From the NCBI RefSeq assembly GCF_021646685.1, contig NZ_JAKJHW010000010.1, positions 21,428 to 85,427 on the forward strand: 64,000 nucleotides of DNA, in the 5' to 3' direction. Under the pieces are notes generated by a model. It made no database searches, was not told where the DNA came from, and worked only from the letters and a program-made list of their open reading frames with translations. How positions within the stretch are numbered: position 1 is the stretch's first letter; every line of letters starts with the position of its first letter. A program made the position numbers and the translations under genes. Source of the DNA: Pseudalkalibacillus salsuginis (GTDB taxonomy: Bacteria > Bacillota > Bacilli > Bacillales > Fictibacillaceae). Shown piece after piece: positions 52,277 through 60,875 of the stretch.

Positions 52277-53473
52277 CTATCTGGTAAGTTGTCCTTGTCG
52301 TGTTCTTCCCCTTGCAGGAACCATCTTCGTTATGAAAACATAAAGAAGCATCGAAATGGTGACGGATACGGCAGAAGCAATATAGATCTCACTATAGCCT
52401 GCCCACGATGCAATCACTCCAAAAAACATGGCTCCTGTACCCACGCCTAAATCAAAGGATGAAAAGAAGGTGGCATTGGCCATTCCTCTTCTATGTTTTG
52501 GTGCTTGCTCCACAGCCCATGCCTGGAGGGCGGGCTGTACCGACCCGAAACCGACACCGAATAACAGTGCCGCAGCAAGTAACATCCATTCATTTGCAAG
52601 GTAAGCCAAGTCAATCATTGCAATCAGAATTAAAAATGCGCCTGGCAGGAATACGGCTTTATGCCCTGCTTTATCATAAAGCTTTCCAGTGAACGGTCGG
52701 ACAACCATCAAGGATATCGCAAAGACAGTGAAGTACCAACCAATCCCTCCGATATTCAGTTGCTCTGTATACAATGGCAGGAATGAAGTGATGCCTCCAA
52801 AGGCCATTGTAATGAAAAACAGCAATAAGGCTGGTACTAATGCAGTCTTTTCATATAAATCCCATTTTCGTTGGGGAGCAGGACTTTTCTCACCGGGACT
52901 ATAGTGGATAAGAGAAGCGATCACCAATGATGACAATCCACAAAATGCTGCAATGGCAAAGGTTACAGAAAAATTAGCTTTTGCTACCAACATTAAGCCA
53001 AGAGCCGGACCGAATGCCATAGCCAGTGTTCCAGCTAGACCGAAAAAGCCCATTCCCTCACCCCGGCGTTTCGGTGGTATCAAATCTGTTGCGATCGTCC
53101 CGACAGCCGTTGTGGACATCCCCCAGCCAAGACCTTGAATTACCCTTAGTAAGAATAACAGTATGATACTGGATGTGAATGAATAAGCGCCTACTGAAAC
53201 AATAAATACGGCGAGACCGATCAAATAGACAAACCTCCGGCCAAGGGTTTCTAAAACATGTCCAGCCCAGGGGCGGATGATAAGAGCAGAAAATGTAAAG
53301 ATTCCGACAATCATTCCAATCATTTCGTCCTTACCGCCTAATTCATTGACAAACAAAGGGAGTGTAGGCAAAGTCATTTGGAAGCCTGCAAAAATAAAAA
53401 AGTTTGATAAACAAACGAATACAAAATCCCTTGTCCATATTTTATCTTTTAATGCTACATTTTGATTTTCCAT
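52277..53473 (-). CDS. MFS transporter (drug/metabolite exporter-like)
   Basis: 398 residues, twelve membrane helices. The MFS loop motif is in RPWAGHVLETLGRRFVYLIG (GxLaDrxGrr-like); RVIQGLGWGMSTTAVGTIATDLIPPKRRGEGMGFFGL is motif C/B region typical of DHA1-type exporters, and RPFTGKLYDKAGHKAVF repeats the loop in the second half. Single gene, substrate unknown. Confidence 0.88.
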   Translation of the reverse strand: MENQNVALKDKIWTRDFVFVCLSNFFIFAGFQMTLPTLPLFVNELGGKDEMIGMIVGIFTFSALIIRPWAGHVLETLGRRFVYLIGLAVFIVSVGAYSFTSSIILLFLLRVIQGLGWGMSTTAVGTIATDLIPPKRRGEGMGFFGLAGTLAMAFGPALGLMLVAKANFSVTFAIAAFCGLSSLVIASLIHYSPGEKSPAPQRKWDLYEKTALVPALLLFFITMAFGGITSFLPLYTEQLNIGGIGWYFTVFAISLMVVRPFTGKLYDKAGHKAVFLPGAFLILIAMIDLAYLANEWMLLAAALLFGVGFGSVQPALQAWAVEQAPKHRRGMANATFFSSFDLGVGTGAMFFGVIASWAGYSEIYIASAVSVTISMLLYVFITKMVPARGRTRQGQLTR

Positions 53474-53585
53474 ATCTGGCGGCCTTCTTTCATAGTTGGT
53501 CCTTGTACCATATTACATCAATTATGGTTGTAAAGTAGTGTTATTTGCTCAGTCTCCTGATTCTGTATAGATATATAGATGAATA

Positions 53586-53626
53586 ATTAAAATGACCCCG
53601 AAAAAAGCTTGCTTCTTCGAGGTCAC
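53586..53626 (-). terminator. Terminator of the mhqE-mhqD unit
   Basis: TGACCTCGAA and TTCGGGGTCA pair on the minus strand (one G-T), followed by TTTTAATT. Confidence 0.75.
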
Positions 53627-53639
53627 CTCAAAAATTGCC

Positions 53640-54248
53640 CTATTTTATATTGGTACCGTACCATTTTTGTGCTTCCACGATTTCTTCCCTCGTCAACTGG
53701 TGTCCACCTTTTGTCCAAAACTCACTTACAACCGCATTTGCATTACGTAATGCAAATGCCAATTCCTTCGTTTCATCACTTGGGATAAGCGGATCATTTT
53801 CTCCAGCAGCGATGAAAACAGGTGTACCATTTAAATCGGGTAATTGTATGTTCCGGAGGGGTACCATAGCATGAAAAAGAATCGCACCAGCTAATGCATC
53901 ATTGTAATGATACATGAGACTGCCGGCAATATTCGCACCATTCGAATACCCGATAGCGACAACTTTATTTCGATCAAATTCATATTGGGAAGCCATCTCC
54001 TGGATAAACTGATACAACTCCTCTGTACGGAATTTCAGATCCGCTTCATCAAAAACACCTTCACGAAGCCTACGGAAGAATCGAGGCATTTCATTTTCTG
54101 TTACATTTCCTCGTACACCTAGTATGGAAGCGTTCGGGTCGATCATATCAGCAAGCGGAAATAAATCCCTTTCGTTTCCTCCCGTTCCATGCAGCAATAA
54201 TAGGATCGGGGCATTTTTTTCGTTTCCTTCAATAAAAATGTGTTGCAT
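53640..54248 (-). CDS. mhqD: MhqD-like carboxylesterase/hydrolase
   Basis: About 202 residues of the phospholipase/carboxylesterase branch of alpha/beta hydrolases. LLLLHGTGGNERDL is the oxyanion region; Ser in AIGYSNGANIAGS is the nucleophile; Asp in AGENDPLIP and His in TKGGHQLTREE finish the triad. In B. subtilis the homologue is induced with a ring-cleaving dioxygenase by quinones under MhqR, and this gene follows such a dioxygenase. The ATG at 54248 has the best spacing from AAGGAGG. Confidence 0.87.
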   Translation of the reverse strand: MQHIFIEGNEKNAPILLLLHGTGGNERDLFPLADMIDPNASILGVRGNVTENEMPRFFRRLREGVFDEADLKFRTEELYQFIQEMASQYEFDRNKVVAIGYSNGANIAGSLMYHYNDALAGAILFHAMVPLRNIQLPDLNGTPVFIAAGENDPLIPSDETKELAFALRNANAVVSEFWTKGGHQLTREEIVEAQKWYGTNIK

Positions 54249-54271
54249 GTTCATCCTCCTTCTAATCCAAC

Positions 54272-55246
54272 CTATTGCTTGGTTTCCAACGGTTTCAAAC
54301 GGGTTTCGATTTCTTTACGATCCTGTTCGAAATAAGGAGGCAATGCCAAGCTTTCCCCTAAGTGCTCAAAATCTTCATCCCCTTCAAATCCAGGTCCATC
54401 TGTCGCCAGCTCAAACAGAATGCCATTCGGTTCTCTGAAGTATAAAGATTTAAAGTAGTACCGTTCTACGAAACCTGAATTCGGTATGCGTAATTCTTTC
54501 AAATAACTGGTCCATTTTTTCAGTTCCTCTTCATTCTCTACTCTGAAAGCAACATGATGGACACTTCCACGCCCTTGTCGTTCAGGCTGTAAGTCTTCTC
54601 GATGGATCAAATGGACTTCTCCACCAGTCCCGCCTTGTCCGGTTTCATATACTGACACATCATGATGATCTCTATTCGTGTATACCCCTTTCTTCGAGAA
54701 CCCAAGTACGTTCAGCAGGATCGCTTCAGATAGATCAAGTTTAGGTACGGTCAAAAAGATCGGCCCAAGGCCTTGAATACCATATTCTACAGGGACTGTA
54801 CTTTTGTCCCATGGTTTTCCAGGGGGCACGCCATCGTTGTTTTCATCTGAAACCAACAATAGACGCTGACCTTCAAAGTCTTGAAACGCCAATGTCGCAC
54901 GACCATATCCTTCTGTAATTTCACCGTGTTCTATTTCATGCTCTACAAAACGCTTTTTCCAGTAGACTAATGATTCATCATTCGGCACCCGTAATGAAGT
55001 GGTTGAGATGCTATTCGTTCCTTTATACGTTTTACCAGCCATCGGTATTTCAAAAAAGGTGAGATCAGTTCCAGGATTCCCTCGCTCATCTGCATAAAAC
55101 AAATGGTATACTGAAGGGTCATCCTGATTGATCGTCTTCTTTACGAGACGCATGCCTAACGTCTTTGTATAAAATTCATAATTTTTTTTCGCATCCCCAG
55201 TGATGGCTGATACGTGATGGATTCCTTTCAAAGGCATTCGATCCAT
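54272..55246 (-). CDS. mhqE: Ring-cleaving dioxygenase (MhqE/MhqO family, VOC fold)
   Basis: 324 residues, two glyoxalase/VOC modules. Metal-ligand candidates are His in GIHHVSAITGDA, His in GSVHHVAFRV and Glu in EPNGILFELATDGPGF. DLTFFEIPMAG and YFREPNGILFE are typical of the MhqA/MhqO/MhqE group, which detoxifies hydroquinones and catechols. Located just upstream of mhqD. No mhqR was seen here and no clear MhqR operator was found in the upstream region. Confidence 0.9.
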   Translation of the reverse strand: MDRMPLKGIHHVSAITGDAKKNYEFYTKTLGMRLVKKTINQDDPSVYHLFYADERGNPGTDLTFFEIPMAGKTYKGTNSISTTSLRVPNDESLVYWKKRFVEHEIEHGEITEGYGRATLAFQDFEGQRLLLVSDENNDGVPPGKPWDKSTVPVEYGIQGLGPIFLTVPKLDLSEAILLNVLGFSKKGVYTNRDHHDVSVYETGQGGTGGEVHLIHREDLQPERQGRGSVHHVAFRVENEEELKKWTSYLKELRIPNSGFVERYYFKSLYFREPNGILFELATDGPGFEGDEDFEHLGESLALPPYFEQDRKEIETRLKPLETKQ

Positions 55247-55393
55247 TTAAATCACTCCGATCTTTTTGTACTTATTTATAGTAAGTGCCTCTATCCTATT
55301 GTATACCTTCTTTAATAAGATTTAAACATTTGTGCTTGAATTTCTGTGCAAATAAAATAATGATAGATATACGATCGAAAGGAATGATCATTG

Positions 55394-55831
55394 ATGGCAG
55401 AACACCGTTTTCACTTAAAAGCGATTTGGCCGGGACTACGAAATGATGTCGGGGAAATCGAAACGAAGAATTTACAAGCCAGAATATCCATCCCTCCAGA
55501 AATGGGCGGTCCGGGTATCGGAACGAATCCTGATGAAATGTTGTTGGGTGCGGCAGCGACGTGTTATATCATTACCCTTGCTGCAATGCTGGAAAGAAGT
55601 AAAGTTGAAAAAATATCTCTGACTATTGAATCTGAAGGGATTGTGGACGTTTCAAACCAAGTGATCACTTATAAAAAAATCATCCACCGTCCCTCAATCG
55701 CCTTGAAGGATCCAACTGAAGACAACCTTCGTTTGGTCGAAAAACTTGTCACAAAAGCTGAAAAATCGTGTATGATTTCTCGTGCGATCAAAGGGAATGT
55801 GGAGGTTAATGTCTATCCAAACATTTCATGA
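55394..55831 (+). CDS. OsmC/Ohr family peroxiredoxin (SACOL1771 type)
   Basis: About 145 residues. LLGAAATCYIITLAAML has the first redox Cys and KSCMISRAIKGNVEV the second, the pair expected in OsmC/Ohr proteins; GTNPDEMLLGA is a family phrase. It reduces organic hydroperoxides. ATG at 55394 after AAAGGAATGATC. It is divergent from mhqE, so it may share a stress-responsive region. Confidence 0.88.
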   Translation: MAEHRFHLKAIWPGLRNDVGEIETKNLQARISIPPEMGGPGIGTNPDEMLLGAAATCYIITLAAMLERSKVEKISLTIESEGIVDVSNQVITYKKIIHRPSIALKDPTEDNLRLVEKLVTKAEKSCMISRAIKGNVEVNVYPNIS

Positions 55832-55833
55832 AG

Positions 55834-56664
55834 TCAAGGGGAGATGATCTGTTTTGCCCATTGGATAACTTCCTCGGAGGCATGGACGACGAACTCTTGT
55901 CCTCTTGCGACTGATTGAAAATGATCATCCTTCCAGTTTTCGGGTTTATGGTAACTGATCGGAACATATCTGAAGCATTCAGGTAGATCCCAACATGATT
56001 TATTCATATCATCTTTCGTCAAGACGAGTTTCTCTTCAAACTTGAAGGTACCATACCCAGGGAAGGATTCATTCCAGGTTAGGTGCCTTCGTGCTAGATA
56101 GACTGTATTCCCTTTTCTTCCTCGTTTTAAAGGAGTACAATGCGGATGCTCCACCATCCAGTCTGGTACTTTAGTCGAGGGATCTACCTTAAGGATATCT
56201 CCAACTTGTAGATATCCATATAGGATATGTTTCCCATTCCGGTCTTTAGGATCGAAGGAAATCCGTTTCCCATCTTGAATGGTTTTACGGAACCATCCGA
56301 AAAAAAGAAACAGATCACCGATTTCAACTTTTTGGTTTTCCAAATGACGTTGTGCTCCACCACTTTGGCCAAAGATACCTCTCCAGCCTTTTTTCCTTTC
56401 CATGATGTTGCCATCTAGATCAGGATCCAGATGGCAACTCGTATGTTTATGAAGCTTGGACCATTTATTACCGTTTTTGATTTTCCCTTTTATCAAATGC
56501 ATCAAATCATAGTAAGATGTATTTTCCTTTTTTAAATGATGGTAATGAACCGTACTATCTTCATCAGGTATAGGTAATGATAACAAGGTCCCATCTTTTA
56601 AGATGAGACTTGGATAACCTCCTGCTGATGAATCAAATCCTTTTCTGCTCAGAATGATTTTCAT
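55834..56664 (-). CDS. Nmad3-like protein (nucleotide-modification-associated domain 3)
   Basis: 276 residues. It opens with KIILSRKGFDSSAGGYPSLIL and LLSLPIPDED, characteristic of the Nmad3 family, followed by HLDPDLD, WRGIFGQSGGAQRHL and GDLFLFFGWFR. Family members were first noted beside DNA- or nucleotide-modification genes, in phages and bacteria. No modification gene is nearby, so this is an orphan. Its function is not known. Confidence 0.8.
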   Translation of the reverse strand: MKIILSRKGFDSSAGGYPSLILKDGTLLSLPIPDEDSTVHYHHLKKENTSYYDLMHLIKGKIKNGNKWSKLHKHTSCHLDPDLDGNIMERKKGWRGIFGQSGGAQRHLENQKVEIGDLFLFFGWFRKTIQDGKRISFDPKDRNGKHILYGYLQVGDILKVDPSTKVPDWMVEHPHCTPLKRGRKGNTVYLARRHLTWNESFPGYGTFKFEEKLVLTKDDMNKSCWDLPECFRYVPISYHKPENWKDDHFQSVARGQEFVVHASEEVIQWAKQIISP

Positions 56665-56732
56665 TTGATGCCCCCCTACCCTGTCTCCATTTTCAGGATA
56701 GCAAACCTATGATCGACTTGCACTTGATTCAT

Positions 56733-56799
56733 TAAAAAGACTGACTCTAAAGTACCATCCTCTCTCATCGGATGAGGCAATGACACTTTAGGGTCAGTC
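56733..56799 (-). terminator. Terminator of the GNAT-like gene
   Basis: GACTGACCCTAAAGT and ACTTTAGAGTCAGTC form a 15-pair outer stem (one G-T) with an inner GCCTCATCC/GATGAG hairpin, followed by TTTTTAATG on the minus strand. Confidence 0.75.
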
Positions 56800-56816
56800 C
56801 TAGTGTATATAGCTTT

Positions 56817-57323
56817 CTAATATCCGTGATTCCAACGTATTTTTCCTTCCTTATTTTCATAATCCAATTCAACGTGGAAATCATGTTTTTCATAAAAATG
56901 TAAGAGTCTGTCTACATGTTCCCAATCCCGCTCAGCAATATCACCAGTAATATAGGGGATATTGTTGTCTTCGGCCATTTCTTTCAAGTAGTCCATGCAA
57001 ACGGAACCGTAACCTTTATTAGCGGGCCCTTTTATATCTCCAATATGGATACGATCTGGTTCAGGGTAATACGCTTGAATTGAAAAATCCCATATGCCTC
57101 TGAAGGCACTTTCACAATCGTTGAGCATGATGTTACAACGGCTCTTTTCTTCAGATTTGTAAATGATGACTAGATTGTCTTCTTTCGTCTGATCTATACC
57201 TACTACATCCCACTTTTTTGCGATATGTTTCATATCTTCCTGCATGCGGGACACTTGAAATTCCAATTCTTCAGGATCCATCGTACGTTCAGTAGAAAAT
57301 GGTTGTCGTAGTACTAGTGACAT
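56817..57323 (-). CDS. GNAT-like acetyltransferase domain protein
   Basis: About 168 residues from the ATG at 57323 (after AAGGAGATAACA). IHIGDIKGPANKGYGSVCMDYLKEMAED fits the GNAT acetyl-CoA loop (NKGYGS), and LLHFYEKHDFHVEL the C-terminal motif. N-terminal part not recognised. Substrate unknown. Confidence 0.7.
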   Translation of the reverse strand: MSLVLRQPFSTERTMDPEELEFQVSRMQEDMKHIAKKWDVVGIDQTKEDNLVIIYKSEEKSRCNIMLNDCESAFRGIWDFSIQAYYPEPDRIHIGDIKGPANKGYGSVCMDYLKEMAEDNNIPYITGDIAERDWEHVDRLLHFYEKHDFHVELDYENKEGKIRWNHGY

Positions 57324-57423
57324 TGTTATCTCCTTCCTAAGCAATATAAATAGCGGTGTTATTTACCTAGAGGGTGACACACAATTTCCCATTCTACTAA
57401 ATATCGGATCATTTTTCAAATAA

Positions 57424-57450
57424 ACAAAAAAGACCCTGCCAGGCAGAGTC
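57424..57450 (-). terminator. Terminator of the acyl-CoA dehydrogenase gene
   Basis: GACTCTGCC and GGCAGGGTC pair with a one-base loop (or a small open loop) on the minus strand, then TTTTTTG. Confidence 0.8.
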
Positions 57451-57462
57451 CAGTGGATGAAA

Positions 57463-58632
57463 TCAATGGTCCTCAAGCGCCCTTTGTGCAAGGGTTTGGA
57501 TCACAGCATCATCCATAGGCGGATTGTGCAAACCTGCTCGCACATCCCTATAATACCGTTCAAAACTGGATGTTTTCGAAAGTCCTCGTCCACCGACGAT
57601 TCTCATTGACAGATCGACGACTTTGTTGGCAGCATTGGTTGCGATTGTTTTTACTGCAGCTAATTCTGGTCCAAGTCTTATTCTTTCTTCCGGGTAGCGG
57701 TCCCATTTTTCAGCAACAGCATACATGAAGTGCCTGGCGTTCAATAATTCCAAATCCATTTGTCCAATCTTTTCTTTTACATGATGGACTTTAGATATCG
57801 GTGTCTGTAAACTATTGGGCTGATATTTTTTAGCGAAGTCAATTGCCTCATTTCGTGCTGCAATGGCAATACCTAGATAGCATGAAGGGATATGTAATAG
57901 CCAACCTTTCGGAACTGGGATTTCCTGCTTGGACGTCTTAAGTTCAACAAGTTTATTTTTGTCCACATGAACCCCATTCAACACTAGATCATCACTTCCT
58001 GTTCCCCTCATTCCCAGTGTGTCCCATGTATGTTCAACAGAGACCCCGCTCTGATTTCTTTCAATTAGGAACCAGCCGATTTCATCAATTTTATCAATAT
58101 AGGCCGAAACAAGATAATAATCCAGGACTTCAGCCATTGTCGTGAAAGATTTACGACCAGTAATGGTGTAACCAGACTCATTTTCTACCGCCCTTGTCTC
58201 AGGTATCCCGCCTCTCGTAGGACTTCCTGTTGCAGGTTCAGTTGCTGCTCGATTAATGATTTTTTTATTCGTTGACACTTCCGAGCACAACCATTTGAAG
58301 GTATCAGGTTCCCACAAATTTTCATCACGGATCTCCATGATGATCCCAAGGTGCCACCCAATAGACAGCGCAACTGAACCGTCCGCTTCAGCGAGTTTTT
58401 CTTGTAAAAGGACAAATTCATAGAGGGAAAGACCTTCTCCACCAAGTTCTTTTGGGAGTGACAATGCCACATAGTCTGTATCTTTCAGGTCTTTAAGATT
58501 TTCAAGCGAAAAAGTTCCTTTTCGGTCAGTTTCTGCAGCTCTTTTGCGGACCTTAGCTGCAAGATGTTCAGATTTGGTGAATAATTCTTCCTGGCGCTTT
58601 GAAGTTATAAATGGTTCATATACATCCCACAT
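57463..58632 (-). CDS. Acyl-CoA dehydrogenase family flavoprotein
   Basis: 389 residues. LPKELGGEGLSLYEFVLLQEKLAEADGSVALSIGWHLG and RAATEPATGSPTRGGIPET, GYTITGRKSFTTMAEVLDYYLVSA, and WDTLGMRGTGSDDLVLNGVHV are standard FAD-contact segments. The catalytic Glu position of classical dehydrogenases could not be fixed; RIVGGRGLSKTSSFERYYRDVRAGLHNPP resembles the DszC/HpaB-like monooxygenase branch as well. Single gene with its own terminator. Confidence 0.85.
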   Translation of the reverse strand: MWDVYEPFITSKRQEELFTKSEHLAAKVRKRAAETDRKGTFSLENLKDLKDTDYVALSLPKELGGEGLSLYEFVLLQEKLAEADGSVALSIGWHLGIIMEIRDENLWEPDTFKWLCSEVSTNKKIINRAATEPATGSPTRGGIPETRAVENESGYTITGRKSFTTMAEVLDYYLVSAYIDKIDEIGWFLIERNQSGVSVEHTWDTLGMRGTGSDDLVLNGVHVDKNKLVELKTSKQEIPVPKGWLLHIPSCYLGIAIAARNEAIDFAKKYQPNSLQTPISKVHHVKEKIGQMDLELLNARHFMYAVAEKWDRYPEERIRLGPELAAVKTIATNAANKVVDLSMRIVGGRGLSKTSSFERYYRDVRAGLHNPPMDDAVIQTLAQRALEDH

Positions 58633-58731
58633 AAGCGTTCACTCCAACCTCTTTAATAAACAAATCGTACTAAACATGTCGGATTTATTTCAACTACTAA
58701 GCATTGGAAATGAACTTGTCTATATCCTTTC

Positions 58732-58953
58732 TCAGTTTATCGTCTTCCTTTCATCGATCAATTCTGTAAGATAGTTTCGTTTCAATAAATACCTTAGATG
58801 TTGGACAGGCATCGATCCATAACCTTGTTGATTTCCAAGGTTGAATGATACGATACTTCTATGGTGAGAAGTAATTTTCAAGGTTTTAGCGGAATTGAAG
58901 TTGCCTAATGAGTTATCCATAATCTGATAAACAGTTCCATCTTTAATGTTCAC
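58732..58953 (-). CDS. Small hypothetical protein
   Basis: 73 residues from a GTG at 58953, chosen because AAAGGAGATATTACC precedes it; an ATG eight codons upstream has no such site. Text such as KDGTVYQIMDNSLGNFNSAKTL and YGSMPVQHLRYLLKRNYLTEL; a basic, soluble protein. Family not recognised. Confidence 0.6.
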   Translation of the reverse strand: MNIKDGTVYQIMDNSLGNFNSAKTLKITSHHRSIVSFNLGNQQGYGSMPVQHLRYLLKRNYLTELIDERKTIN

Positions 58954-59019
58954 GGTAATATCTCCTTTTATCGTCATTTCTAATATTATTGTCAATATTT
59001 CCTTTTTTATTGGATATAA

Positions 59020-59071
59020 AATAAAAAGGGGCTGCCCCATAAGTGTTTGACACTTTTTAGGACAGCCCCTC
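59020..59071 (-). terminator. Terminator of the AGCS symporter gene
   Basis: AGGGGCTGTCC and GGGGCAGCCCCT outer pairing with an inner AAGTGTCAAACACTT hairpin, followed by TTTTTATTTT on the minus strand. Confidence 0.85.
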
Positions 59072-59085
59072 TAGCTTATAGATTT

Positions 59086-60501
59086 TTAACCCACTAATTC
59101 ATCTTTCTTACTAGTATCGTCACCCCAGCACTCCGTATTCTCAATACCAAGCTTTTTAGGGTCGAATGTAGGATCTTTACCTTCCTTACGTTGCATTTCG
59201 TAGTCTTTAAGGACTTTGAAGGCAACTTTGCCAAGTAATGCAATACCTATAAGGTTGATCACTGTCATCAGAGCCATGAACAAGTCAGCCAGTGTCCATA
59301 CAAATGCAAGTGGAAGGATAGCTCCAACCATTACCAATGACATTGTCAACAAACGGTAGACGAAAACTGCAGGTTTGCTTTTCTTGATGAACTCGATATT
59401 CGTTTCACCATAATAGTAGCTACCAATGATCGAACTGAATGCGAAAAGGAAAATGGCAATGGCAATGAATATACTTGCTGCTCCACCGATCTGTTGTCCA
59501 AGTGAATCTTGTAATAGCTGGATTCCTTCTACGTTGCCAGAAGTATATAATCCGGACATCAAGATGATGAATGCAGTTGCAGAACACACAAGGATCGTAT
59601 CCACAAATACGCCAAGTGTTTGGATGAATCCTTGTTTTGCTGGGTGGGAAACGCTTGCAGTAGCTGCAGCATTAGGTGCACTACCCATACCGGCTTCGTT
59701 AGAGAATAAACCACGTTTTACACCATTCATGATCGCAGCACCGATTCCACCGCCAACAGCTTGTTCAATTCCGAAAGCACTTTTAATAATGAGTGCAAAC
59801 ATCGCTGGAATCTGTGAAACATTAAGAGCCAATACAATAAGTGCAATGATGATATAAAGAACTGCCATGATCGGTACAACAACGGCAGATACATTTGCGA
59901 TCCGTTGTACACCGCCGAAAATAACCAATCCAGTAAGAGCAGTGATGATAATACCAACTACAGCTCCGTTGAAACCGAACGCATTAGCATAAGCTTCTGA
60001 AATCGTATTACTTTGTACAGAGTTGAAGATCAATCCGAATGTGATAGCAATCAATACAGCAAAGATGATTCCTAACCATCTTTTTCCTAAACCTTTTTCA
60101 AGAAAATAGGCTGGTCCACCACGGAAAGCTGTTTTGTCTTTCACTTTGTAGACCTGAGCTAATGTACTTTCTACAAAACTTGTAGCCCCACCTACTAATG
60201 CAACAATCCACATCCAGAATACAGCTCCCGGGCCACCTAATCCGATGGCGACAGCGACACCAGCTAAGTTACCAGTCCCGATCCGTGTTGCTGCACCGAT
60301 ACAGAACGACTTAAATGAAGAAATACTCTTCCCATCTTGAAGAGTAGATTTCTCGAAAAGAACTCGTCCCATCTCCCCAAGGTAACGGAATTGCACGAAT
60401 CTTGTTGCGATTGAGAAATAAAGCCCAAGTCCGAGCAATCCTGCAATCAGGACATACCCCCATAAATAATCGTTTAAAATTCCTACGATGCTTTCTAACA
60501 C
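59086..60501 (-). CDS. AGCS family sodium/alanine (glycine) symporter
   Basis: About 471 residues, ten or more membrane helices. GTGNLAGVAVAIGLGGPGAVFWMWIVALVGGATSFVESTLAQVYKVKD and NEAGMGSAPNAAATA are AGCS signatures. The start is probably GTG at 60501, after AAAGGGG, giving VLESIVGILNDYLWG as the N-terminus. It resembles AlsT of B. subtilis. Confidence 0.92.
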   Translation of the reverse strand: MLESIVGILNDYLWGYVLIAGLLGLGLYFSIATRFVQFRYLGEMGRVLFEKSTLQDGKSISSFKSFCIGAATRIGTGNLAGVAVAIGLGGPGAVFWMWIVALVGGATSFVESTLAQVYKVKDKTAFRGGPAYFLEKGLGKRWLGIIFAVLIAITFGLIFNSVQSNTISEAYANAFGFNGAVVGIIITALTGLVIFGGVQRIANVSAVVVPIMAVLYIIIALIVLALNVSQIPAMFALIIKSAFGIEQAVGGGIGAAIMNGVKRGLFSNEAGMGSAPNAAATASVSHPAKQGFIQTLGVFVDTILVCSATAFIILMSGLYTSGNVEGIQLLQDSLGQQIGGAASIFIAIAIFLFAFSSIIGSYYYGETNIEFIKKSKPAVFVYRLLTMSLVMVGAILPLAFVWTLADLFMALMTVINLIGIALLGKVAFKVLKDYEMQRKEGKDPTFDPKKLGIENTECWGDDTSKKDELVG

Positions 60502-60800
60502 AATAGCTAACCCCTTTTCTTTTTTTGTTTTTTCTGAATATTTACTCAAGAACAATTATATGTTCATGTTAAAATTATTGCAACAAATTTCTGCATCAAA
60601 CTACAAGAAGGCTAAAAAGGGAATAAATTCCAAATTCCATCTTTTCTAATGATATCAATAGTTTGACTGGTCTAGACCATGTAGTAACTTTGGCTGAAAA
60701 AAGTATTGGATTTTAGGGAAAAAGTCCTTTGTTTGTTATAAGATTATTCGTAATAATTCAAAATTCTCTGGGTATGCGCTTACTATTTGTCGAAAAACGA
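60502..60800. other. Intergenic region upstream of the AGCS gene
   Basis: AT-rich, no gene seen. A TATAAGATTATTCG stretch and other AT-rich parts could hold promoters, but I could not fix one. Confidence 0.4.
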
Positions 60801-60830
60801 CGAAAAAGAGCGAGCCTTGTTTCGCTCGCC
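60801..60830 (-). terminator. Terminator of the beta-propeller gene
   Basis: GCGAGC and GCTCGC with an eight-base loop on the minus strand, then TCTTTTTCG. Confidence 0.75.
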
Positions 60831-60875
60831 CGTAAAAGATTATCTATGGTCACTTAAATCGATATTGACTCCATC

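Noticed and set aside
55247..55393. MhqR operator between mhqE and the OsmC gene
   Set aside because: No sequence close enough to TATCTCGAATTCGAGATA was found.
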